Source: Shimwellia blattae DSM 4481 = NBRC 105725 (GTDB lineage Bacteria; Pseudomonadota; Gammaproteobacteria; Enterobacterales; Enterobacteriaceae). Taken from it: 64,000 bases of DNA. A model generated the notes under the pieces. It had not been told where the DNA came from. It made no database searches and worked only from the letters and a program-made list of their open reading frames with translations. Below are positions 1 through 9,578 of the stretch, piece after piece (the first letter of the stretch is position 1; the number at the start of each line of letters is the position of its first letter). Location: the NCBI RefSeq assembly GCF_000262305.1, contig NC_017910.1:2232001-2296000 (forward strand). Direction: 5' to 3'. A program made the position numbers and the translations under genes.

Positions 1-131
1 ACATACAACCATGCACAATACATAGATAAGTGAGGCGAGATGATGCAGTGGTAGGAAAATTTAGCGAGCAGGTAATATCACCACGTAAGCGTGGACTATT
101 TATGCCCCACCCGTGACCCATGGGTGCCACA

Positions 132-635
132 TCACTTCACCACCAGAAAATCTGACAACCTGTTCGTACACCTCGGCGACAGCATTTCGCGTTTCATCTG
201 CCAGGATTGTGCAATCCCCTGCCCGGAAAAATAAATTGTCCCTTTCCCCTCCCGGGTATTAAGTTTGTCGATCACGGACATCAGCTTATCGCTGTTGCAT
301 CGAGGCGCGAGATCGTCGAACAGGTTGAGCTGTGCCACTCCCTGGCTGTAAAAATCACCCAGCATCACCCCGGATTTTTGGTAGCGGTGCCCGTCATGCC
401 AGATAGCATCGAGGCAATGCGTGTCTGCGGCGATGATATCGCGCACGGTGCGTTCAAGAACGACGTTGAAGTTCTTGCGGATAACATAGAGATCGGTGTC
501 GGCCAGTTCCAGGACAGTCCTGATCCCCATCGCTTCCAGCTTTTTAGCAATCCATCGACCAATGCACCACACCTCACTCATCGGGAACAGTGACATGAGT
601 TTTCGCTGCCTGGTGATATTTGAGAGATCCACCAC
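132..635 (-). pseudogene. umuC remnant (DNA polymerase V catalytic subunit), 5'-truncated and internally deleted
   Basis: The 167 codons match two separate parts of UmuC. Residues 1 to about 68 correspond to the region after the palm (VDLSN, RQRKLMS, ADTD, NVVLERTVR). From about residue 73 the text is the C-terminus (LDAIW, GHRYQKSGVMLGDF, SQGVAQLNLFDD, QWQMKR-like). The roughly 90 residues that normally lie between are absent, but the frame is kept. Upstream the homology continues for two more codons (GG) and then meets an in-frame TAA, so the catalytic N-terminal half is lost. It cannot be a polymerase. It could still make a small protein from GTG 635, but I see no strong ribosome site. SOS mutagenesis genes are common cargo at lambdoid prophage ends. 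Confidence 0.8.
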
Positions 636-677
636 GCCGCCGGTTTAATGAACTCCATGACAACCGCCATTTAAATA

Positions 678-693
678 CTGTTTATATATAAAG
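678..693. promoter_or_regulatory. LexA-box-like palindrome upstream of the umuC remnant
   Basis: CTGT-TTATATAT-AAAG differs from the LexA consensus CTGT-N8-ACAG by one base in the right half and has the AT-alternating centre typical of SOS boxes. It lies 43 bp upstream of the umuC remnant. It may be the leftover control site of the original umu genes. AT-rich sequence makes chance matches likely. Confidence 0.3.
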
Positions 694-813
694 TAGTTTA
701 TTTGAAATAATGATCAATATGGGGTTGCAATATAATCGCAGAATAGATGGTTAATATAATATTATAGGTGACTTAAATTCAAGCCACCTATTTAATTTTA
801 ATACTAATATTAA

Positions 814-1872
814 TTATGCTACGCGTCTAATTACAGGTATTTTTTTTATGACAAAAATCATTGCCGCTGAAATAGTAAATATAACAACTGTATTTATTAT
901 TGGTGATATTGCAGGATTTGACCATGATATCAAATCGTAATGCTGCAAAATATTTCTAACCATTATATGAGACAGGTAAATCCCAAAAGATAAACCACCC
1001 AATGCGTTTATAAATCCTGACAAGATAACTGATTTAATATTTGTTTTCATGAAAAATTTAAATACGCATATAGATGATATTATTACAAGAGGAGATGTAT
1101 AGTTAAAGAACAACTCTGTTATCTTCTCTTGGTTATAGGATGCATATACATTCAAATACGCCACAATAGACACGCTTACTATAAATATCAAGAAGTATAA
1201 AAATGCTGGTAACTCCCTTACTTTTGACGCAAAATACAAAGTGATAGGGAAAACAATAAATTCAGCAATGCTAACATTGTACTGCCTGGAACCCCAAATA
1301 AAACTAGAGTCATATCCCATTGCAGTTAAGCATGTCGCTGAAAATGGAATTAAAGTAACATATACCAGTATGGACACTCCTATTATAGGCTTACCGGAAT
1401 CATTGGATTTAATAAAGTACGTCTTAATTAAAGGCAAAAGTATCACATACCCGATAAATGCAGGAATGAACCAAAGATGAGTGCTTGTTTTATTGAAAAT
1501 AATAGCTTTTACATAATCAAATAAACCATGCGAGCCAGAATAATCACCATAGTAAAAATACACGCCAGACCAGAATAAAAACGGAATAAATAATTTTTTA
1601 ACTCTTTTTGTAATGTCATACGACCCATTGCTGTTTAAACACAAATGAGCCGTAACCATGAAAAACACAGGCACAGAGAATCTTGAAGATGCGTAATATA
1701 TGTTATTTACAAGCCAATATTTAGAGTGATTTTCAAATAACTCATTGCTATAAAAAAATGGAGATGAAAGATGTATAAATAAAACACAAAATATCGCTAT
1801 GCATCTTAGTAACTCAATATTTACATTGCGTGAATTTTTCACGAGTATGGTTTTGCTTATGTTGTCTGACAT
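814..1872 (-). CDS. Acyltransferase-3 family membrane protein, probable O-antigen acetylase
   Basis: A 352-residue polytopic membrane protein with about ten hydrophobic segments. Near the N-terminus it has the family signature (RNVNIELLRCIAIFCVLFIH), then SRFSVPVFFMV and LWFIPAFIG, as in OafA/WecH/Oac-type acyltransferases that move acetyl groups from the cytosol to surface sugars. It is much more AT-rich than the neighbouring head genes, with many AAA, ATA and TTA codons, which points to separate acquisition. It lies at the distal end of the late operon behind the tailspike, the usual place for serotype-conversion cargo. I infer that it acetylates host O-antigen; the sugar is unknown. It could instead modify another envelope glycan. 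The ribosome site before ATG 1872 is weak. Confidence 0.75.
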   Translation of the reverse strand: MSDNISKTILVKNSRNVNIELLRCIAIFCVLFIHLSSPFFYSNELFENHSKYWLVNNIYYASSRFSVPVFFMVTAHLCLNSNGSYDITKRVKKLFIPFLFWSGVYFYYGDYSGSHGLFDYVKAIIFNKTSTHLWFIPAFIGYVILLPLIKTYFIKSNDSGKPIIGVSILVYVTLIPFSATCLTAMGYDSSFIWGSRQYNVSIAEFIVFPITLYFASKVRELPAFLYFLIFIVSVSIVAYLNVYASYNQEKITELFFNYTSPLVIISSICVFKFFMKTNIKSVILSGFINALGGLSFGIYLSHIMVRNILQHYDLISWSNPAISPIINTVVIFTISAAMIFVIKKIPVIRRVA

Positions 1873-1945
1873 GGTTCATCGTAAGTTTTTTGTAAGGGTA
1901 GTTGTTTTTTATCACACTTTTTATGATGTTTCTAATGTTTTAGGT

Positions 1946-1975
1946 AGCTACGCGCCATTTCTGCGGCGCGTAGCT
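1946..1975. terminator. Perfect 11-bp inverted repeat after the tailspike gene
   Basis: AGCTACGCGCC and GGCGCGTAGCT flank an 8-nt loop, 7 bp beyond the tailspike stop. No T-run follows on either strand, so it may act as an RNA-stabilising hairpin or a weak terminator separating tailspike from acyltransferase. Confidence 0.5.
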
Positions 1976-1981
1976 CACTCA

Positions 1982-4513
1982 TTAAACTGGCGTCTGATTC
2001 AGATTCGCACTTGCGATTACGCTACTTGAGAAATGGATGCCAGCACCCACACACCTGAATGAAGTAGGAAGTGTCGCATTAACTCTTCTGACAGCCATGC
2101 CACCACCAGTCAACCCTCCTAATATGGTCACGTAAGATGGAGTTGCCGTTATATCCTCGAAAACTATAGTGGTTGAGTCAACCTTGCTTATAACTGAAAA
2201 CTTACCTCCAGCATTTAAATAATTGTATTGCGCATCAGTTATTGCCGTTGTCTGGGTTGATAGACCATTAACTCCATTAATCTGAGTTCTTGCTAAATAT
2301 GCTCCTACGCTTCCTGTAAAATCGACTATCAAATATTGTGAGCGTGAAGGCTTATATCTCATGACAACGGAAAAATTGCTTAAAGGGTTAACTAAATCAA
2401 AAGTCGCCGTCTGCACTACTGAACCTTTTCCACACTGATAATAATCTGGAGCCTCATCCATATAAGATCTCCCTGCTATCGTCAAAGCTGCAGGGTATTG
2501 AATCATTGGTGCTTGGCCATCTAATGACATGATGCTGCCAGATACAAAATTACTAACTCCTGCCATATTACGGCTAAATCCCAATCCTTTTGCAGAATTG
2601 AAATATAACATTGGCAATGCTACATAAGTAGCAGCATTGGCATGTATTACTTCAAAAATGTTAAGCCCACGCTTTAATCTGGCAATATGACAAGTACGAT
2701 AGTCATACCCTGCAGATCCCACAACAGGCTCAATTTCTGTTCCAATAGATGCTATGCATGATGGATCTGTAGCCGCATCCGATCTTATTTGATGAGAAAG
2801 GCGGCAGATTATGCTTTTAGTGGTTCCCGTTGGATAGATGCTTGGAGTTACATAGAATGTACTCAAATCAATAGATTGGTCAGCATCCGACCAAATCATA
2901 AAGCGAATATAAATGGCTTTATTCAGACTTGAGTAGGGCCACCAAACATATTTGGCAGTCATGTTGTTTGTATCAGAATCGGTTGATCCTGGAATACTTT
3001 CAGGATTGCTTGTTGCAGATGTAGGACTACCAATATCTCCATCAGATGTCTCAACAATAAATTTATCATGAGTGACTGGGAGAAATTTAGTATCTTCTAT
3101 CGCTTCAATAAATCTCTGCTTAGAGAAAATATAGGCACAATATCCCCCCATCCGATAGTGGGTGGCCTGTGCTGGATGAGTAACGTCCCATACAGTGTTT
3201 CGCATGCTAATTGCATCCCCACCATTTCCTCCCACACCAATGTTATTCATGCTATCATCAATAGCACTGCTAATATCTAAATACTCTACTAAATTATATT
3301 TATCATGTAGCGTAGCCTTCACTGAATGCTCTACTTCAGACCGGCCAATATGCGCCATTGGCATCCCAACAATGGCTACCGTGGAACCATATCCCCAACA
3401 CTTACGAATAAATTTGTCGTACAAGTCAATGAGTGTCTCTTGAGTAAATGTTTGTATGGCATCGTTCTCACCCATTGATATCAGAACAACATCAGGCATA
3501 GTTTTACCGTATGCGGCGTTTTGGAAAAATCCATAATCAAGATTTCTATACGCCCATCCATCAACGAATGCTGCTCCTGCGTGGGCTGCGTTGTATCCAT
3601 TTAGATACGTGAATTTATTAACAAATCCAAAATATGACATCCCGATGGTTTCTATGAACCATCTAAACCAACTATTACTACCACCGTTCATCATGTGGTT
3701 ATAGTTAGTACTGCTCAAATTATTTGTTGATGGATCATATGGGTTTGCGGTGTATCCGATTGTGTTAACACCGTCAGTAATACTATCGCCAATTACACCA
3801 ATTGAACATGCGGTCTTGCGAAATGCAGATGAGTTCACTCGCATTCGCGGAGTATCCGCAGGTCCATTTATTGCTAAATTAACATCAAATACATGTTCAG
3901 TTCCCCATTTGTCTCTAGTTAACACCTTACCATCGCCTACAAACTTTCTTATATCATCTGTTGGCAAAAGATTGCATCTAACAGAGACTTCTTTTGGGAC
4001 GAAAACCTTTGTGCTTTGTGAGAATATGACCATACGATTATCTTCATTTAAATCTTGGCATATATCTGTAACCAGCACATAGCTATCCGTTAATGAATCA
4101 AGATAATTGCTAACATTGCTAGTTTTATACCCAATAAGCGAAGACCCACTAGGTAAAGACAGCTGTTCCTTAAACTGGTCTGGATCGTACTTAATGATAT
4201 TAGGGTAATAGAACTGCTGTGTTCCATAAGCATCATACACAGCCATGCTATGCCCCTTCACGGTGACAAACTTAGAAACCTGACCATTGTATACAGGATA
4301 TCCTCCAGCATTAATGATAATAGGCTGGGGCACGGGAACCAGAGATCCATCTTCGTTTTCAATGTACACCTGAATTTGATTGTCTGGGTTCACTGGATCG
4401 GTATCAATCTGACCAATATAAATTTTCCCATTGGCATTGGCCTTGAACTGACGAGCAAGCGTAAACAGCTGGCTCGGCATGCTTACGACAACATTGGCGG
4501 AAATATCTGGCAT
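1982..4513 (-). CDS. Tailspike: P22-type head-binding domain fused to an SGNH-hydrolase body
   Basis: 843 residues. Residues 1 to about 115 match the P22 tailspike head-binding domain (VVVSMPSQLFTLARQF, GKIYIGQIDTDP, YPVYNGQVSKFVTVKG, YDAYGTQQFYYP), which docks on the tail. Residues about 235-470 are an SGNH/GDSL esterase: block I GDSITDG with S244, block III GEND at 348-351, and the catalytic D443/H446 pair in DVTH. The remaining C-terminal part is probably beta-rich and is not recognised. The likely role is receptor binding and deacetylation of host surface polysaccharide. P22 itself has an endorhamnosidase here instead, so the body has been exchanged. Start ATG 4513 has GGAG upstream. Confidence 0.85.
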   Translation of the reverse strand: MPDISANVVVSMPSQLFTLARQFKANANGKIYIGQIDTDPVNPDNQIQVYIENEDGSLVPVPQPIIINAGGYPVYNGQVSKFVTVKGHSMAVYDAYGTQQFYYPNIIKYDPDQFKEQLSLPSGSSLIGYKTSNVSNYLDSLTDSYVLVTDICQDLNEDNRMVIFSQSTKVFVPKEVSVRCNLLPTDDIRKFVGDGKVLTRDKWGTEHVFDVNLAINGPADTPRMRVNSSAFRKTACSIGVIGDSITDGVNTIGYTANPYDPSTNNLSSTNYNHMMNGGSNSWFRWFIETIGMSYFGFVNKFTYLNGYNAAHAGAAFVDGWAYRNLDYGFFQNAAYGKTMPDVVLISMGENDAIQTFTQETLIDLYDKFIRKCWGYGSTVAIVGMPMAHIGRSEVEHSVKATLHDKYNLVEYLDISSAIDDSMNNIGVGGNGGDAISMRNTVWDVTHPAQATHYRMGGYCAYIFSKQRFIEAIEDTKFLPVTHDKFIVETSDGDIGSPTSATSNPESIPGSTDSDTNNMTAKYVWWPYSSLNKAIYIRFMIWSDADQSIDLSTFYVTPSIYPTGTTKSIICRLSHQIRSDAATDPSCIASIGTEIEPVVGSAGYDYRTCHIARLKRGLNIFEVIHANAATYVALPMLYFNSAKGLGFSRNMAGVSNFVSGSIMSLDGQAPMIQYPAALTIAGRSYMDEAPDYYQCGKGSVVQTATFDLVNPLSNFSVVMRYKPSRSQYLIVDFTGSVGAYLARTQINGVNGLSTQTTAITDAQYNYLNAGGKFSVISKVDSTTIVFEDITATPSYVTILGGLTGGGMAVRRVNATLPTSFRCVGAGIHFSSSVIASANLNQTPV

Positions 4514-4578
4514 TTACTATGCTCCAGGCGCAGCAAAACCGCACAAGGCAAAGCATGTGCAGCGTTACGTTAGTTAAA

Positions 4579-7089
4579 TTATTCTTCGGTTCTATTCATG
4601 CCACTAATCGTGGCCACAAAACCTGCTCTCGAGAGTCGATTAAATTCTTCGCCACCAACCGCGTCACGGATTGCTTTCACGGCAGCTCTATTAGCAATAA
4701 ATCGACGTTCGGCTGCGGATAACGCCTCTTTGCTTGCTCCAGCTCTAGTGGCCTTAGTCGCTTCCTGAATGGCTTTTTCAATGGCGTAACGACCACTTTT
4801 GGTGGATGACAATTTAGTGATTGCTCCCTTTGCCACTGCATCCGCTGCGCCGCCAATGGCTCCCCCCGCAATGGCCCCGACCATCCCTCCACCTGAGAAT
4901 CCGCCAATAGTACCGGCAGTGCGGAACGCGCCAGACAGCGCGCTTTCCATGACAGGGTGGAGACCTTGCTCAAGAGCGTTTAATGCAGGGATTGATCTCC
5001 CGGTATGTTCAACATATCTTAGGGGTTCTGTAGCTGAACGAGCCAGTTCTCCATATGCCTCTGCTAGCTTTCCGAGATCTTTAGAATGCTTGCTGATTGC
5101 CGCAACGTTCTGCGGGGTGAGGATTGATGCTATATGAGAAATTCCGGCTGCCTCAGATTTACCTCCACGCACACCCTGAGACATTGCATCCTGAAGAATT
5201 GATGCGATCGCCGGTGCTCTTTCTGCTTCCGGTAGAGACCCAATCATCTGGTTGAATTTTCCAGTGCCGCTCTTCGCTGAGTTCTGCAATGCTCTCACGC
5301 CGTTTGTGACCAGCGAATCCGTTGCGAGGTCTTTACCTAGCGCTGTCTCTGCCTGCTTTTGCGCCGCAAATCTGGCTTTTGATAATTCATTGGCATTGGT
5401 CCACTGATCAATGAAGTCGCCCTTCTGCGCCATTAGCCTCATGTCTTCAGTGGCTGCATCGCGCAACTCACCCATACGGCGAGCCATATTAGCCTCTCCA
5501 GATCTGATGTATTTTTGCTCCGCGTCAGCAAGTTTACCGCGCCATGCTTTCATAGCATCGAACGTGATGCCGTCTTTGCCGGCCTTATTGTATGCAGCAG
5601 CGAATTGCTTCATCTCAGGTGTTAGCGGCATTCCGGCGTCAATATCGCCCTGGATGGTGGCATTGGTGTTTGACATGCGAGCCTTCGCTTCTGGCATTGT
5701 AGAGCGCACATTATCCCATGCAGCCTTCTCCAAAGACTTCATGCTGTCAATTCCAGACAGAACCCTCTGTTTTATTGCTCCGCTCTTCTCTGCTGCGCTT
5801 CCGGCTTCAGCACCTAAATCGTCAAGTGCTGAGTTGAACTTACTCTGTATTTCGCTAAATGCTTTGGCGTGAGCATCCTGTGTGACACCTGGTTTTGATG
5901 CCAGAATTCCCTCTGCCTGTGCGACTCCGCGACTTCCAGACCTCATTCCAGGGGTTAATGCATTAATATCGACCCCTGTAGCCTCAGCCGCCCTTGCTAC
6001 ATCATCAGAAACATTAGCGGCTTGCTGTGAGATAACTTCTCTACCAGTTCCAGTTTTAGCTAGTCTTGATACATCATCGGCTGAACTTACCGCTGCTGAT
6101 CCCAGAGTTTGAGTAGCCCGGGGCTTAATCAATTTTCCCACCCCGGAAAGAACGCCCTGTGCCCCAAGGTTAAGCGCCGCATTAACTGCAGCATTCTGTG
6201 CAAAATCACCTTGTTGGTTGGCTGCATCAGCAAGTGATCCGATTGCCATGTTACCGGCTACTCCAGCACCAGGGACAAGATATCCACCAATAGCCTCCCC
6301 TGCCTGAGCATATGGGTCTGTTGGCCTGTCCACTGGACGGTATACGTCATCCAGCACCTTAGGGACACCAAGCCCCTGGCCGATTGCGTTAATCAGGCTT
6401 GCGCCGCCCTGAAGTACGTCAAATGGAATGTTTACCAGGCCGCGAGCAGCCTGCTCTGCGCTGTCCATAAAGCTAGGTGACTCTTGTGGTTGTTGCTGTT
6501 CCTTGGATTCTGAAGGTGATGCTCCCTGCGCTTCAATCTGAGCAAACGGGTTGCTCGGATCATCCTGCATATGCGGCTCAACTGGATTTCCTGTTGACTG
6601 AGCTTCAATCTGAGCGAATGGGTTATCAGGGTCCTGCTGCAAATGCACCTTTGCTCGGGCTAACGTAGCTCGCTGCGGCGCGGTATCATCAGTAGTTGGA
6701 TTCCCACCCGTCCATTCATCAAAGCGCTTGTCAACATACTGTCGCCCTTCTGGGCCGGGCTGATATTGTCCTTTCAATGCTTTCTCCATATTCCCCGGGC
6801 CGTCATGATAAGCCTGTAATGCATCCCGCCAGTTACCGAATCGCTGATACATCTTAGCCAGGTAACGCGCCCCGGCATCAGCCTGATATTCAGGATTTTG
6901 CATTTGTTCGTCGGTATAACCCATTCCACGATACGTCGCGGGCATTACTTGCGTAAGACCGGTTGCCCCGGCCCTGCTGACTGCGTTCGGGTTATGACTC
7001 GACTCTTTAGAGGATAGAGCTGTCATTAACCCGCCCGGGATACCGTGACGAGCGCCAGCCTGTTCCAGAAGCTCTCTATAATTTGCCAT
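4579..7089 (-). CDS. Ejection (DNA transfer) protein gp16-like with N-terminal lytic transglycosylase
   Basis: 836 residues, against 609 in P22 gp16. Residues about 1-125 are an SLT domain: catalytic E29 in KESSHNP, GATGLTQVMPAT at 41-52, and AYHDGPGN at 93-100. A low-complexity linker holds two copies of a 12-residue motif (DPxNPFAQIEAQ at 153-164 and 177-188). The rest is Ala/Gly-rich and helical as in internal virion proteins, with a glycine-rich hydrophobic stretch near 715-745. The protein is expected to leave the capsid with the DNA, open the murein and help form the entry channel. It abuts the gp20 gene with no gap, in the P22 order 7-20-16. Confidence 0.85.
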   Translation of the reverse strand: MANYRELLEQAGARHGIPGGLMTALSSKESSHNPNAVSRAGATGLTQVMPATYRGMGYTDEQMQNPEYQADAGARYLAKMYQRFGNWRDALQAYHDGPGNMEKALKGQYQPGPEGRQYVDKRFDEWTGGNPTTDDTAPQRATLARAKVHLQQDPDNPFAQIEAQSTGNPVEPHMQDDPSNPFAQIEAQGASPSESKEQQQPQESPSFMDSAEQAARGLVNIPFDVLQGGASLINAIGQGLGVPKVLDDVYRPVDRPTDPYAQAGEAIGGYLVPGAGVAGNMAIGSLADAANQQGDFAQNAAVNAALNLGAQGVLSGVGKLIKPRATQTLGSAAVSSADDVSRLAKTGTGREVISQQAANVSDDVARAAEATGVDINALTPGMRSGSRGVAQAEGILASKPGVTQDAHAKAFSEIQSKFNSALDDLGAEAGSAAEKSGAIKQRVLSGIDSMKSLEKAAWDNVRSTMPEAKARMSNTNATIQGDIDAGMPLTPEMKQFAAAYNKAGKDGITFDAMKAWRGKLADAEQKYIRSGEANMARRMGELRDAATEDMRLMAQKGDFIDQWTNANELSKARFAAQKQAETALGKDLATDSLVTNGVRALQNSAKSGTGKFNQMIGSLPEAERAPAIASILQDAMSQGVRGGKSEAAGISHIASILTPQNVAAISKHSKDLGKLAEAYGELARSATEPLRYVEHTGRSIPALNALEQGLHPVMESALSGAFRTAGTIGGFSGGGMVGAIAGGAIGGAADAVAKGAITKLSSTKSGRYAIEKAIQEATKATRAGASKEALSAAERRFIANRAAVKAIRDAVGGEEFNRLSRAGFVATISGMNRTEE

Positions 7090-8424
7090 TTAGCCTCCGA
7101 TGGAAGGGAGATATCCGTAACGGTTGATAAAGTCAGTGGATAATTCAGGATGCTGTTTCAGATAGTCTATTGACTGTTGTGGGGCCTCAACACGTTTGAT
7201 ACCGTTCTGCTGAACGTACTTACTCACAGCATCACTACGCTTCTGGTTATACATATCCATGATGACTTTGCCGTTTCTGCGGAAAGATGCCTCGCTCTGA
7301 GAGTTCTGCAGTGAACCAACAGCAGCATCCAGCTTTTTACCCTCCGCATCAGAAAGCGCCCCCATCCCTTTCATAGCTTGTACTGCTGACAGATAAGCCT
7401 GAGATTTAAAAGTATCAAGGCGCGCCTGAGTGTTTGCAGCAGCACCACCAGGAATATTTGGAGCAATTCCTTTGATACCTGTAATACCTCCGACATCTCC
7501 ATTCAGTACGTCGTTTAGCGTACCCATACTGGTAGTAAGTGTGTTGATGCTGTCCCGATATCCAGTGTTTAGCGCGTCCTGCTTTTGCTGTAAATCGCGA
7601 TTATTGGCGTCAATACGCTGCTGAATCTCTGAACGTTTCAGATCGTTTGTTTCCTGCTGCATTTGACGGTCTAACCGTTTGTTCTCAAGATTTATACGGT
7701 TAGTCTCTCTGTCCAGAACTATGCGTTGTTGACCTAAATTTGCCTGAATATCCTGACCACGCATCTGTACCGCGTTATTCTGCGCTGCGGTTTGCTGCCC
7801 GATGTCCTGACCACGCATCGTCACAGCACGGCCAGCCTGTTTATCCTGTACGTCAAACATCCTGTCAGGACCAACGGCACCAAGAGCCATAGTCGTAGTC
7901 AGGTGAGACAACTGCTCCGGATTGCTGATGCCAGTCTGTAGCATCCATGCAGGATCAGCACCAACACGCTTTAACCGGTCGCTATTATCGGTAACAAATT
8001 TACTGTATGCCTCAGGCCCCTGAGCCAGCGCAGTATTGGTCTGCATTGCCAGTTTCCCCAGGTCAGCGCGCTGCTGCTCATTTAGACCGGAAACAGCCTT
8101 CTGTGCTTTTGAAACGAATGCGGGATTAGCCTGAGCAAACTGGATTAACCCGGAGTTATCTCCGGTAGCCCATGCGTTAGCGTGAGCCTGATCAAATGCA
8201 TTCTGTGCTTGCTGTTGCTGGTCCTGCTGATACATACCGGCAATACCTAACAGACCGTTGAGTGCCTGTAGCCCGATGTTATTACCGCCTGCTCGGGCAA
8301 ATTCGTTGTTATCCCGAATCAACCCCAGTGCGACACGGTTATCACTCGCGCTGGGAGCATTTTCATTCTGCCTGCCAATTCCTGACAGAAAACTACCGCC
8401 GTTACCTTCCTGCCACGTTGCCAT
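7090..8424 (-). CDS. Ejection (DNA transfer) protein, P22 gp20-like
   Basis: 444 residues, close to P22 gp20 (471). The N-terminus is glycine/asparagine-rich (GNGGSFLSGIG) followed by a helical, Gln-rich body with long coiled-coil character (residues about 205-290 with repeated RGQDI, QQRI and QMQQE segments). No enzyme motif is visible. Its place between gp7-like and gp16-like genes gives the function: one of three proteins ejected from the virion to build the DNA path through the envelope. Assigned by length, composition and gene order, with recognisable P22-type sequence. Confidence 0.8.
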   Translation of the reverse strand: MATWQEGNGGSFLSGIGRQNENAPSASDNRVALGLIRDNNEFARAGGNNIGLQALNGLLGIAGMYQQDQQQQAQNAFDQAHANAWATGDNSGLIQFAQANPAFVSKAQKAVSGLNEQQRADLGKLAMQTNTALAQGPEAYSKFVTDNSDRLKRVGADPAWMLQTGISNPEQLSHLTTTMALGAVGPDRMFDVQDKQAGRAVTMRGQDIGQQTAAQNNAVQMRGQDIQANLGQQRIVLDRETNRINLENKRLDRQMQQETNDLKRSEIQQRIDANNRDLQQKQDALNTGYRDSINTLTTSMGTLNDVLNGDVGGITGIKGIAPNIPGGAAANTQARLDTFKSQAYLSAVQAMKGMGALSDAEGKKLDAAVGSLQNSQSEASFRRNGKVIMDMYNQKRSDAVSKYVQQNGIKRVEAPQQSIDYLKQHPELSTDFINRYGYLPSIGG

Positions 8425-8433
8425 GATTACCTC

Positions 8434-9123
8434 TTAAAACAGTGAGCCAAGCAATCCAAGTCCGCCACCAATTGCAGTTCCTAACCCTGGCCCACCAAAC
8501 ATTGAACCGATAGCCATTCCAGCTTGAGCGCCTCCAAGGCCGCCAGTAATTGCACTCTGTAAACCTGATGGCCGATTTGCATTGGCCGCCGCCAGATCGG
8601 CACTTTGCTGCGACAATTGCCCCATATTGTTGGCGTAGTTCTGACCGGCATTGGCCTGCCCCTGTAAAGCACCGAGGCCGATATTTGCCAGGTTGTTATA
8701 GTTTTGCATTTGGCCTGATAGCCAGTTCTGCCCGAGAGTTGGAGCAATGGAGGCCAGTTGGTTACTGGTGGCCGTGGAGCCGAGTCCGCCAGTGGCCTCT
8801 GCTGCGTTCAGGTTCTGGTAGCGAGCCTGGTTGGCGAGGTCTTTGTACTGGCCTGAGTTGTAGAAGCTATTGAGCGCAGACTGCTGGCCATCGAGTGTCG
8901 AAAGGCCCTGAAGCTGGCTGATGTACTGTTGCGCCAGTGGCGTAAACGGAGCCAGGTTGTCCATAATGCGATTGAACTGCTCGTTCTGAAGATCAGCAGA
9001 GTATTTCGTAGCATCAGCAGCCGCGTTAGCTGCTTTGTTCGATCCACCTTTTCCGCCGCCTTTTGCAGGACATAATGGCTCCTCGCCGCGCAGTTTCCTG
9101 CCCAGCGTAAATGCATAGAACAT
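8434..9123 (-). CDS. Ejection (DNA transfer) protein, P22 gp7-like
   Basis: 229 residues, the same length as P22 gp7. The start MFYAFTLGRKLRGEEPLCP is the short N-terminal piece that is removed during assembly in P22. The body is Ala/Gln/Asn-rich and ends in a glycine-rich hydrophobic tail (GGLGGAQAGMAIGSMFGG), which could enter membranes. It is the first gene of the ejection trio 7-20-16 and lies 2 bp behind the gp14-like gene. Confidence 0.85.
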   Translation of the reverse strand: MFYAFTLGRKLRGEEPLCPAKGGGKGGSNKAANAAADATKYSADLQNEQFNRIMDNLAPFTPLAQQYISQLQGLSTLDGQQSALNSFYNSGQYKDLANQARYQNLNAAEATGGLGSTATSNQLASIAPTLGQNWLSGQMQNYNNLANIGLGALQGQANAGQNYANNMGQLSQQSADLAAANANRPSGLQSAITGGLGGAQAGMAIGSMFGGPGLGTAIGGGLGLLGSLF

Positions 9124-9125
9124 GA

Positions 9126-9578
9126 TTAATTCCTCTGTAGATAGGCTTCTAAATCTTCACGGGTTGCGGCGTAAAAAGTTACGTCATCCACGCCTTTGAA
9201 ATATTTTCTGATGGTTCCCACGCGCTGTAGGCCGACCATCACGCAGTAAATCTGACCATGCCTGAATTTGCGCGCCGCAAACGATGTAACGCATTGCACG
9301 TTAGTCGTGGACAGAATGTGCCTCCAGAATGCCAGGCCAATATCTTTGCTGAAACCACGGGCATCAGGCAGGTACATTGCATGGCATTCGAATGTTAAAG
9401 GTTCAATTTCACGGTAATAGACAATGCCACCGAATTGACCATGAACGCTAACTTCGAAGTAGCAGCAAGATGGGTCATAGTCGTAGCCATCGCCGTTATT
9501 ACTGCCTGCGATGATTGCAGGATGATTTCCAACTGCCTCGATCAGGTCAATATTCCGCGTTTTAGTGAATTTAATCAT
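9126..9578 (-). CDS. Head assembly protein, P22 gp14-like (DUF2824)
   Basis: 150 residues with a fold reminiscent of GNAT acetyltransferases (SVHGQFGGIVYYREIEPLTFECHAM... then FSKDIGLAFW, then an RVGTIRKYFKG segment). P22 gp14, needed for head maturation and later DNA ejection, is in the same DUF2824 family. The start overlaps the gp26 stop by 4 bp (ATGA), implying coupled translation. Whether it binds acetyl-CoA is unknown. Confidence 0.75.
   Translation of the reverse strand: MIKFTKTRNIDLIEAVGNHPAIIAGSNNGDGYDYDPSCCYFEVSVHGQFGGIVYYREIEPLTFECHAMYLPDARGFSKDIGLAFWRHILSTTNVQCVTSFAARKFRHGQIYCVMVGLQRVGTIRKYFKGVDDVTFYAATREDLEAYLQRN

Noticed and set aside
1..131. Possible left attachment site at the window start
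   Set aside because: No ydfJ sequence or copy of the right-end core is visible; the left end must lie outside the window.
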